Positions 1 to 7,150 of a DNA stretch of 64,000 nt are shown here, in pieces (within the stretch, counting starts at the first letter, position 1; the number at the start of each line of letters is the position of its first letter). The position numbers and the translations under genes are program-made. The notes beneath the pieces were generated by a model, which did no database searches, was not told the origin of the DNA, and saw nothing but the letters and a program-made list of their open reading frames with translations. The DNA is from Bryobacterales bacterium. GTDB taxonomy: Bacteria > Acidobacteriota > Terriglobia > Bryobacterales > UBA6623. The stretch covers positions 1 to 64,000 of the forward strand of contig JAPPMG010000066.1 of NCBI GenBank assembly GCA_028819215.1, written 5' to 3'.

Positions 1-1
1 T

Positions 2-184
2 CTGATCGTATCGCGCGCCACGGCGGGCCCCGCACTCGATCCTATGGTATTTAACAATAGCGCCCCCGCCATTTGTAACGTTAACTCGGCCGCGCAGGCG
101 GCGGCCGGCGACGTCGTGCGGGTCGTGGGCTGCGCGGGCATGACGCTCTTGGTCGAAGTCTCCCCGCCAGATACGGATGGCTGA
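2..184 (+). CDS. C-terminal end of an unidentified protein (5' truncated)
   Basis: An open frame enters from the left edge of the window and runs about 60 codons to a TGA. It is absent from the ORF track because its start lies outside. The visible tail contains VFNNSAPAICNVNSAAQ and GDVVRVVGCAGMTLLVEV, alternating hydrophobic and small residues suggestive of beta-strands in an exported or cell-surface protein. No family is recognised. It converges on the TPR lipoprotein gene, whose stop lies about 20 bases away. It could be a chance open frame, but its residue composition looks coding. Confidence 0.4.
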   Translation: MIVSRATAGPALDPMVFNNSAPAICNVNSAAQAAAGDVVRVVGCAGMTLLVEVSPPDTDG

Positions 185-204
185 GTCCTGCCCGCCTGCC
201 CGCG

Positions 205-1629
205 TCACAGACCGAACTCACTTGCGACCCGGGCTGCAACCTCGGCGTGGCCTCCGGCACGGGCCTTCTCCAGCGCCATCCGGGCGTATTGCTGGGCACG
301 AGCCGGGTCGGCCAGCTCGCGATAGACTGCTGCGAGCAAGTAGGCCTGCAGCGGCGCCCCCGGATTCTCTCGCTCTAGCGCCTTGTGGAGCAAGGGCAGC
401 GCGTCGCGGTAGCGCCCCCTCTCTGCAAGCCGCCGACCGAGGTGGTAGTTCGCCTGGGGGTGTGACGGGTCATGCTCGATGGCAAGCCGGTAGTGCCGGG
501 CGGCTTCAGCGTCTTGTCGGGTCTGCTCCAGTGCGTTGGCTAAGTTGTTGTGCGCATTTGCGTCTTGGGGATTGATGGCAAGGGCCTTCCGGAACGCCGC
601 GGCCGCCCCGGTGTAGTCAGCGGCAAAATGTCGTGACACGCCATAGTTGTAGTGCGCTTCTGCGATCGAGGGGTTGAGGCTCACGGCACGCTCGTAGTGC
701 TTCGCCACTTCGTCATGTCGATCGAGCTGCCCGTAGACCACGATGAGATTCACATGAGCTTGGGCATAGTTGGGATCGATCTCGAGCGCACTGCCGTAGA
801 GCGCCAAAGCACCTTCGAAGTCGCCGCGGTCTTGCAATGCCCGGGCGTCATTGAAGGCTTGCTGGGCGCTCGCGGATCGAACCGTGTCCATGGCATCTAT
901 CAGGGGGTCCTCGTAGTGGCGCCGAAGCGCGGCCCGGGAGGATTCGTAGCGTTCCAAGTGCTCCTCCGCCTCAGCCTCGCGACCGGCTGACCTCAGTTCC
1001 TGACCCAGTGCGTAGATCGCCTCTCGATAGTCCGGCTCGGTCGCTAGCGCCGCTTCGAAATGCCGGATCGCCGTGCCATCGGCCTGCCCGGAAGCGATCC
1101 GGCCCAGGCGGTAATGCACGGCGGCGCTATCGGGCGCAAGGCGAAGCGCCTGCCGCAGAGCGTCTTCCGCGGCGGAGCGCTCTCCAGACAGCTCCAGCAA
1201 GTCTGCGCGCCGAATGGCAGTGGGAAGGTCGTTCGGGCGCATGGCGGCAGCGGCTTCGAAGGCAACCAGCGCCGCTGCGGTCTGTCCCAGATCCGAGCGG
1301 GTCACGGCAAGCAGGTACGACCACTCGAACTCCCGCGGCTCTAGGTGCCGGCATCGTTCGAAGCAGGCTGCGGCGGCTTGGTTCTGGCCGTACGCGTAGA
1401 GCACCCTGCCAAGCGCACCTACAGCCTCGGCGCTGTCCGGCTCTGCCTGCGCTCGCTCGGCGGCGGCCCGGATCTGCTCGCGCACCGTCGGCGCGAACCC
1501 ATCCAAGACCGGATCCGGCACGGGCGGCAGCGAGGAGTCGGAACAGGACCATTGCAGGATCGCCGCCGCGGCGATGCAAGCGACGACCGCCAGCCCCGGC
1601 CCGCGCCGGCAATCAGTCCGCAAAGGCAT
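205..1629 (-). CDS. TPR-repeat lipoprotein, last gene of efflux-like operon
   Basis: The 474-residue product begins with a hydrophobic stretch (VVACIAAAAILQWSC) that reads as a signal peptide with a possible lipobox cysteine, so it is probably anchored in a membrane facing the periplasm. The rest is tandem TPR units: an N-terminal block near residues 60-210, then a second block around 250-450 with canonical pieces such as AEAHYNYGVSRHFAADYTGA and ANAHNNLANALEQTRQDAEA. TPRs bind partner proteins; no catalytic motif is visible. It overlaps the upstream TolC-family gene by 17 bases, so it is co-translated with the efflux operon and may act as an accessory or assembly factor. That role is inferred from position only. 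Confidence 0.8.
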   Translation of the reverse strand: MPLRTDCRRGPGLAVVACIAAAAILQWSCSDSSLPPVPDPVLDGFAPTVREQIRAAAERAQAEPDSAEAVGALGRVLYAYGQNQAAAACFERCRHLEPREFEWSYLLAVTRSDLGQTAAALVAFEAAAAMRPNDLPTAIRRADLLELSGERSAAEDALRQALRLAPDSAAVHYRLGRIASGQADGTAIRHFEAALATEPDYREAIYALGQELRSAGREAEAEEHLERYESSRAALRRHYEDPLIDAMDTVRSASAQQAFNDARALQDRGDFEGALALYGSALEIDPNYAQAHVNLIVVYGQLDRHDEVAKHYERAVSLNPSIAEAHYNYGVSRHFAADYTGAAAAFRKALAINPQDANAHNNLANALEQTRQDAEAARHYRLAIEHDPSHPQANYHLGRRLAERGRYRDALPLLHKALERENPGAPLQAYLLAAVYRELADPARAQQYARMALEKARAGGHAEVAARVASEFGL

Positions 1630-2911
1630 CGCGAATCCTGCCAGCTGCGTATACGGACCCCAGGCGCGCCTTGGCGAGCTCGTATTCGGCCGCGATCAAG
1701 CCGCCCCATGCAGCGGACTCCTCGATCCGCCCGCGCTGTAAGTCCTCCAGCGCGATCCGGCCCTCTTCGAACTGCGCGAGGAGCACGTCCAGACTCTCGC
1801 GGGCGTAAGCGAGTTCCCGGCCCGCCAATGCGCGGCCGCGCTGGGCCTCTTCCAGTGCGGCCCCGGCCCGCTGCGTTGCCAGTTCCAGCGCCGTCCGCTT
1901 GGCGGCCTTGCGCAGCGAGAGCTCGCGTTCGTCCAGCCGCGCCCTGGCCACCCTCTCGGCAACGCCGCGACCTGTGAAGATCGGAACCTCCACCGCGATG
2001 CCGGCTTGCCAATTGTGGCGCTGGAAGCGTCGGAAGAAGTCGTCGTAGTTGTTGAATCTCGCCAGGAGCGAATACTGCCCCACGATGTCCAGCCGCGGGT
2101 TTCGAGCGGACTTGGCGCTGCTAGCGCGGTGTCTGGCGGCACGCAAGCCCGCATCCAGAGCGGCGATCTCGGGATGCTCGCCGATCGGCCTGCCAGCTAT
2201 CCCATGGGCGGCGTCCAAGACCGCGGCGCTGTCCGCGGCCGAGCCGTCTGCGACCAGCCTCACGTCAGGCCCGAGGCCGAGCATCCGCCTCAGTTCCGCT
2301 TCCAGCAAGTCCGCGCGAGACTGCGACGCTGCCAACCTGTCGAGGGCTCGCGCCGTGTCAAGGCGTGCCCGGCTCAGCGCCAGCGGAATCTCGAAGCCTT
2401 CCTCGACGCGTGCTGCAGCGGAGGACTCGATCCGCTGGAAGTGCTCGAGCTCACCCTGTCTGCGCCGGTGCTCCGCGAGCGCAAGCTCGAAATCCAAGTA
2501 GGCGATCCCTGCCAAGTAGGCGGCTCGCTCCGCAATCGCCGCGGCTTCGTGCTCTCCAGAGCGGATTTCCTCGCGAGCACCTCTGGCCCGCCCCGGCCGC
2601 TCGGTGTCCAAGAGCGGCTGCCTCAGCGTGATCTGCGCAATCGAGGGACTCGCGCCCAGAACGCTCTGCGGAATGCCGGCGGTGGCGCCCAGGCCGGACC
2701 CTCCGTACAACTGCGTGGCGCGCTCGGCGCGGACAAGCGCCAGGGCGTTGGCCGAGCGTTCGACCGCCAGCTGTGCCAAGCGCACGTCGGGGTCCGCCAC
2801 CAGCGCAATCTGAATGACCTCCCTTAGGTCGATAGAACGTGCCTGCGGCTGCTCAGCCTGAACGCCTGCAGTGGCTGCCGAGAGGCACAGAAGAGTAGCA
2901 ATCCTAGTCAT
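1613..2911 (-). CDS. TolC-family outer membrane efflux protein
   Basis: The product is 432 residues, typical of outer-membrane factors of tripartite pumps. The start chosen is ATG at 2911 (MTRIATLLCLSAATAGVQA, a signal peptide), not the upstream ORF-track start, which would read deep into the permease gene. This start overlaps the permease stop as ATGACTAG. Long alpha-helical, Ala/Arg/Glu-rich repeats (SIDLREVIQIALVADPDVRL; later RKAAKRTALELATQRAGAAL) match the duplicated OEP helical-barrel domains. It should form the trans-envelope exit duct for the adaptor and permease encoded upstream. Confidence 0.88.
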   Translation of the reverse strand: MTRIATLLCLSAATAGVQAEQPQARSIDLREVIQIALVADPDVRLAQLAVERSANALALVRAERATQLYGGSGLGATAGIPQSVLGASPSIAQITLRQPLLDTERPGRARGAREEIRSGEHEAAAIAERAAYLAGIAYLDFELALAEHRRRQGELEHFQRIESSAAARVEEGFEIPLALSRARLDTARALDRLAASQSRADLLEAELRRMLGLGPDVRLVADGSAADSAAVLDAAHGIAGRPIGEHPEIAALDAGLRAARHRASSAKSARNPRLDIVGQYSLLARFNNYDDFFRRFQRHNWQAGIAVEVPIFTGRGVAERVARARLDERELSLRKAAKRTALELATQRAGAALEEAQRGRALAGRELAYARESLDVLLAQFEEGRIALEDLQRGRIEESAAWGGLIAAEYELAKARLGSVYAAGRIRDAFAD

Positions 2912-4142
2912 GTCGAAGGGCCTCCGCCGGATCGAGGTTAGCCGCACGGGCCGCCGGAAGCAGACCGAACACACCGCCGCAGGCCGCCGCGCCGAGGAGA
3001 GCGAGAGCGACCCAATGACTCGGAACGCGCGGTGCCAGCTCTGGCCAGACCAGCGCCGCCGCCCACGGGATGCCGACCCCCACCAATGCCCCGCTGACGC
3101 CGCCGACCGCCGCAAGCAGCATGGCTTCGAACACGAACTGCGCCCGGATCTCTCGCCGGGAGGCTCCCACCGCCCGGCGAATGCCAATCTCGACCGTGCG
3201 CTCCGAGACTGCGATCAACATCATGTTCATGATGAACACCCCACTAACCGCAAGGGTAATTGAAGCGACCAGGATCAAGGCAACGCTAAGTGCCAACAGG
3301 ACCCTCCTTGCTGTGGCCAGAATCCCCGCTAGCGTTTCGACGCGGTACAGCGAACCGGCGCGGTGGCGAGACTCGAGCGTCTCTCGCACCATCCCGGCAA
3401 CCTCCTCGACTCTCTGCTGCGACCTGACCGAAACGTAGAGCGGATCGACCCGCTCGGTCTCTTGGAAGTAGCGCAGCACGGTGTGCGGCACCAGCATGGA
3501 GCGCTCGGACACTTCAGACTGCCCGTACGTCTCGACGCGCTCGGAAAACACGCCGATAACCTTGAACTCAATTCCGTGCGCCGTGACGCTCTGGCCGACG
3601 GCGGCCGCGCCAGAGCCAAACAGGTCCTGCCCGAGGCGGCGCGTGACCAAGCAGACCCGGGCCCTGCCTTCCAGGTCGGCCCGCTCCAAGAAGCGACCGT
3701 GATGGACCACTGGGTTCCGCACCCGAAGGTAGGACTCGCTGGAGCCCAGGATGCGGATCTGGGTCGGACGGCCGTGGATCATGATGGAATCCCACGTGCT
3801 GCTCACGCCGGCAACCGCGGCGGCCAGCGCGCCCAACCGAAGTCGCACGGCTTCGACGTCCGCGAGGTCGATGTAATCCGCTTCCGAATCCGAGACATTC
3901 CCGCCGGCCTCATAGTAGGCATACACCAGGTTCGAGCCAACACCTTGTATCTGAGCCAGAACGAACTGGCTGCCTGTCGCCGCAACTGTGGCGACGAGCA
4001 CCACGGCAGCTACGGCAGCTGCCATGCTGGCGGCCGTGAGTGCCGAGCGCAGCCTCTGGGCCCGCAGAGCGCGCAGGCCGGCGAGAGCGATTTCTCGGTG
4101 CGCCAGAGATTCCTTCGGCCGCATCCTCTCTAGCCTAAGCAC
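2904..4142 (-). CDS. MacB-type ABC transporter permease (no ATPase domain)
   Basis: The 412-residue protein has the MacB/LolC fold order: an N-terminal membrane helix (residues about 33-60, SALTAASMAAAVAAVVLVAT), a large periplasmic MacB_PCD-like domain (about 60-260), then a C-terminal FtsX-type domain with three helices, including VALILVASITLAVSGVFIMN and the signature EIGIRRAVGASRREI. No Walker A or B motif is present, so the ATPase must be a separate protein, and none is encoded in this operon. The alternative start MRPKESLAHREIA six residues in is also possible. Its stop overlaps the TolC-family start, and its neighbours are an adaptor and TPR proteins. Confidence 0.88.
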   Translation of the reverse strand: MLRLERMRPKESLAHREIALAGLRALRAQRLRSALTAASMAAAVAAVVLVATVAATGSQFVLAQIQGVGSNLVYAYYEAGGNVSDSEADYIDLADVEAVRLRLGALAAAVAGVSSTWDSIMIHGRPTQIRILGSSESYLRVRNPVVHHGRFLERADLEGRARVCLVTRRLGQDLFGSGAAAVGQSVTAHGIEFKVIGVFSERVETYGQSEVSERSMLVPHTVLRYFQETERVDPLYVSVRSQQRVEEVAGMVRETLESRHRAGSLYRVETLAGILATARRVLLALSVALILVASITLAVSGVFIMNMMLIAVSERTVEIGIRRAVGASRREIRAQFVFEAMLLAAVGGVSGALVGVGIPWAAALVWPELAPRVPSHWVALALLGAAACGGVFGLLPAARAANLDPAEALRHD

Positions 4143-4292
4143 TCCTCGCGGTCTACCGGTCCCCTGTGGCGCGAATCAGCGCGGTCGCACGCCCGCGCCG
4201 GCTCGCTCCGCCATCATTGGTCATCGACCCAGACAGCTTACGAGTCCCTGTCGGCGCGCGAGCCAAGCGGCACCTCTGGCGGCGATCGCGAC

Positions 4293-5069
4293 CTACCTCG
4301 GGATTTTCTTCAACAGCGCTCGCACTTCGAACAGCGGTGTCCCGCTCGGATCGCGATCAGGGCTAGCGAGATAGCGCTCGGCAAGCTGCTTGGCGCGCGG
4401 ATACAGCGACTTGCGCCTGGCCCCAATCCAAGCCTCGGCAGCCGCCAGCCATACAGCCGGATTCTCCGGATCGCGTGCAAGCGCGGCTTCAAACAGGTGG
4501 TCGCTCTCGGCGTGCGACCCGCGCCTTGCCAAGCAGCCCGCGTGCGCTACGAGATAGCTTGAGTCGTCGGGGGCTCGCTCGCGGGCCAGTTCGAACTGCT
4601 TGCACGCCTGTTCGATCTCGCCAACATCCTCGTGCCAGATTCCTAATGCATAGGCACCGTGCGCGGAACTGACTGCCTGAATGCGCTCGGCAACGCCGCG
4701 CGCATCGCGCTTGCTGCCCCCGGCGATTCCAGGAGCCTCCAACAGGAATCCCATCAGCGCGTCCAGCGCGTCGATGTTGGAGCCGTCAAGCTCGACCGCC
4801 TTCTCGAACTGCCGCTTGACCCGCGCTACCAGCGGCATGGCTCCGAGGCGTCGAAACGCGGACATGGTTTGCACGCGCCGTCCGATCGCAAGCCCGACCC
4901 AGAGGTTTATCTCGGAATCCTCTGGATCTTCGCGCAAGGCCCTTGCGAACGCCCGCTGCGCCTGCTCATACTCCTCGGCGGCGTAGTGCTGGAGAGCCTG
5001 CTCCCGGTGCTGCTCGGCCGACGCCGCGCCGACCAACAGCAGCAGGACGACAACGATCCTGCTAGTCAT
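4293..5069 (-). CDS. exported TPR-repeat protein
   Basis: The 258-residue product starts at ATG 5069 with MTSRIVVVLLLLVGAASA, a clear signal peptide. The longer ORF-track start would overlap the adaptor gene by about 190 bases. TPR-like helices follow (YAAEEYEQAQRAFARALRED; DGSNIDALDALMGFLLEAPG). The region around residues 90-150 resembles TPR proteins with an EKAVELDGSNIDALDAL-type segment. The start overlaps the adaptor stop as ATGACTAG, identical to the permease/TolC junction. About 150 bases without a recognisable gene separate it from the permease. Probably a periplasmic scaffold for the transporter; the function is inferred. Confidence 0.75.
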   Translation of the reverse strand: MTSRIVVVLLLLVGAASAEQHREQALQHYAAEEYEQAQRAFARALREDPEDSEINLWVGLAIGRRVQTMSAFRRLGAMPLVARVKRQFEKAVELDGSNIDALDALMGFLLEAPGIAGGSKRDARGVAERIQAVSSAHGAYALGIWHEDVGEIEQACKQFELARERAPDDSSYLVAHAGCLARRGSHAESDHLFEAALARDPENPAVWLAAAEAWIGARRKSLYPRAKQLAERYLASPDRDPSGTPLFEVRALLKKIPR

Positions 5070-6270
5070 CGGTCGCCTGATCCAGGTGCAACGGCTGTCC
5101 GTCGCTGAGAGTGCGATCCCGCGGTAGCGCAATGGAGTCAGACTCCGCCAAGCCGCTGACAATTTCGGCATATACGGGCCCGACCACTCCCAGAGCCACG
5201 GCGCGCCTCGCCGCACGGCCCTCTTCGACCACCCACACGAAAGGCTCTTCGCCGCCACCCATCACGGCTGCGCGCGGCACGCTGAGCGCGCGCTCGGCTC
5301 GCTGCGTCACGATCCGCACCCGCACGGCCAGCCCCGGCAGGAGCAGGTTCTCCGGATCATCCGCCTGGCACAAGACCTCGCCCACGCGTCGCGGGCCGAC
5401 TTCGATCACTTCCGTAGCCAGTGTCCCTACCTGGCATTCCCACTCCCGATCGGGGTATGCGTCGGCGCTGATGCGAGCGACCGAGCCCTGCGGGATCCTG
5501 CCAAGTTCAGGCTCGTCGACGAAGACGCGTACCGTCACACTCTCAGTGGTCCCTATGCGAGCGACCAAGCTTCCGTATTCCAGAAAATCGCCTTCCCGGA
5601 CCGCCAGCGAGAAAAGCGTGCCGTCGGCCGGGGCCCGCAACACAAGAGCCTCGACGGCTCGCTCCGCTTCATGCAGCTCTGCCTCCGCTTCTAGAATCGC
5701 GGCTCCAAGTTCCGAGCGCCGCCCCTTCAGCGGCGGCGCCTGCAATTGATAGCTGAGAGCTTCGATTTCGTCTGCGAGGTCTTGCAAGGCACGCGCTTGG
5801 GCATCTACTTCGGACCGGGCAACCGCGTTCCGAGCCAATAGCCGCCGGAGACTCTCGAGATCCTCTGACGCCCGAGACCGTGCGGCCTCCAGCTGCGTCA
5901 GCTCGCCACGAAGCTGGGAGCTGCGAAGCGGATCTAGACCGGCCTCCAGCTGCACCAAGCGAGCCTTGGCGGCCGCCAAGCGAGCGGCGGATCGATCGCG
6001 TGCCGCCCCTTGACCGGCGTCGACCAGCCGCAGCAGTGGCTCGTCCCGCTCGACCTGACCCCCGCGCTGGGCGTAGATCTGGCCGACCCGACCCGACGCA
6101 CTCGAGTGCACAGCGACAGTCCGTTCTGCCTCGATCCGGCCGTTGGTGGTCAAGGCGCTCTCGATGTCCCGGCGGGCGGGCCTGACGCCATCTACGCCCT
6201 CGGTAGGGCCGACACATGACAAGGCCGCGCCCAAGCCCCAGGCGCAGAAAATCAGTGCAGCCTTCGGCAT
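5062..6270 (-). CDS. HlyD/MacA-family periplasmic adaptor, lipoprotein
   Basis: The 402-residue protein starts MPKAALIFCAWGLGAALSC, a signal peptide ending in a lipobox-like LSC. It then shows the membrane-fusion-protein plan: a biotinyl-lipoyl-like half (about 40-70, VHSSASGRVGQIYAQRGGQV), a long coiled-coil hairpin (about 85-190, with ARLVQLEAGLDPLRSSQLRG), the second lipoyl half (about 200-230, LVLRAPADGTLFSLAVREGD), a beta-barrel domain and a membrane-proximal domain. It links inner-membrane permease to outer-membrane TolC-like channel, and both partners lie downstream on the same strand. It sits 8 bases downstream of an unidentified exported-protein gene. Confidence 0.88.
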   Translation of the reverse strand: MPKAALIFCAWGLGAALSCVGPTEGVDGVRPARRDIESALTTNGRIEAERTVAVHSSASGRVGQIYAQRGGQVERDEPLLRLVDAGQGAARDRSAARLAAAKARLVQLEAGLDPLRSSQLRGELTQLEAARSRASEDLESLRRLLARNAVARSEVDAQARALQDLADEIEALSYQLQAPPLKGRRSELGAAILEAEAELHEAERAVEALVLRAPADGTLFSLAVREGDFLEYGSLVARIGTTESVTVRVFVDEPELGRIPQGSVARISADAYPDREWECQVGTLATEVIEVGPRRVGEVLCQADDPENLLLPGLAVRVRIVTQRAERALSVPRAAVMGGGEEPFVWVVEEGRAARRAVALGVVGPVYAEIVSGLAESDSIALPRDRTLSDGQPLHLDQATDD

Positions 6271-6278
6271 CTGCCCTG

Positions 6279-7085
6279 CTAGCGAGCCTCAGCCTCTCCA
6301 CCCGGCCGGTGGCTGAAGGCCCAGACGCGCAAGTCCGACTCGCCAGGAGTGAAGTCTACGATCGCGTATTCGCCCGCCGCGAGCGGCGCCACCGGCCACA
6401 CCTTGTAGACCAGCGGAGCCAACTGCTGCCGGAAGACCTCAACCTCCTCTTGCGCTTCGAACTGCTCGTCTGACCTCGGGACCGTGTACACCTGCTGCAC
6501 GATACGCCTGTCCTTCTTGCGCTCCGGCTCGATCCGCGCGATGCCAAAGCGCGAAAAGCTGTCCAAGCGGATATAGAAGGCGGGCTTCTCATCGGTGGTA
6601 ACCGTGCTCGCAGACAGCCCCTTGATGGACAACGTGCGCTTGCCGGCAATGACCGGCGCCGGTGCCAGAATATTCAGGAAGGACCGCCCGGTGCTGCGGT
6701 CGATCTCGTAGAAAACCTGTTCCACCGGCACCGGTTCCTGCCCGCGGAGATAGTAGACGCCGTCCTCCAAGGGCACCGAGTGCAGCTCGGTTCGCGCCCG
6801 CCGCTCGGCCAACCGTTCCCGGCGTTCCTCCGCCTGCCGCTGCTCGAGCTCCGCCCTGCGAGCCCTGTTGTAGACGTTAGTGCGCTCGAGATCGACAATC
6901 GCGGCTGGAACCTCCTCCCACTGGCCCCGCTCGGAGCTGAAATAGCGCACGCGGTCGTCGACCACCTCGTACTCGCGAACATCTAGGCGCGTGCCGTCCG
7001 TGAGGAAGATTGCGCGGCTCTGCGCCTGTGCGGCAACCGCGAAGGCGAGCAGCGCGACCATGGCGCGAACGAATTGACCCCTCAT
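6279..7085 (-). CDS. exported protein of unknown function, first gene of the efflux operon
   Basis: The start is set at ATG 7085 (MRGQFVRAMVALLAFAVAAQA, signal peptide); the ORF-track start lies upstream without support. The 268-residue product begins after cleavage with IFLTDGTRLDVREYEVVDDR, a motif like the short beta-rich modules in which a LTDG/V-Y pattern precedes a basic coiled region (RRAELEQRQAEERRERLAER, about residues 85-110). The C-terminal 150 residues look beta-rich and include GVYYLRGQEPVPVEQ and GEYAIVDFTPGESDLRVWAF. I do not recognise the family. Its tight spacing to the adaptor gene suggests a role in the same envelope system. Confidence 0.7.
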   Translation of the reverse strand: MRGQFVRAMVALLAFAVAAQAQSRAIFLTDGTRLDVREYEVVDDRVRYFSSERGQWEEVPAAIVDLERTNVYNRARRAELEQRQAEERRERLAERRARTELHSVPLEDGVYYLRGQEPVPVEQVFYEIDRSTGRSFLNILAPAPVIAGKRTLSIKGLSASTVTTDEKPAFYIRLDSFSRFGIARIEPERKKDRRIVQQVYTVPRSDEQFEAQEEVEVFRQQLAPLVYKVWPVAPLAAGEYAIVDFTPGESDLRVWAFSHRPGGEAEAR

Positions 7086-7150
7086 GGCTGGTGGACCGGC
7101 AACTCTCTCAATGTTATGCCCAGTCGGCCCGTCTTGGCCGGCTCGGCGAG

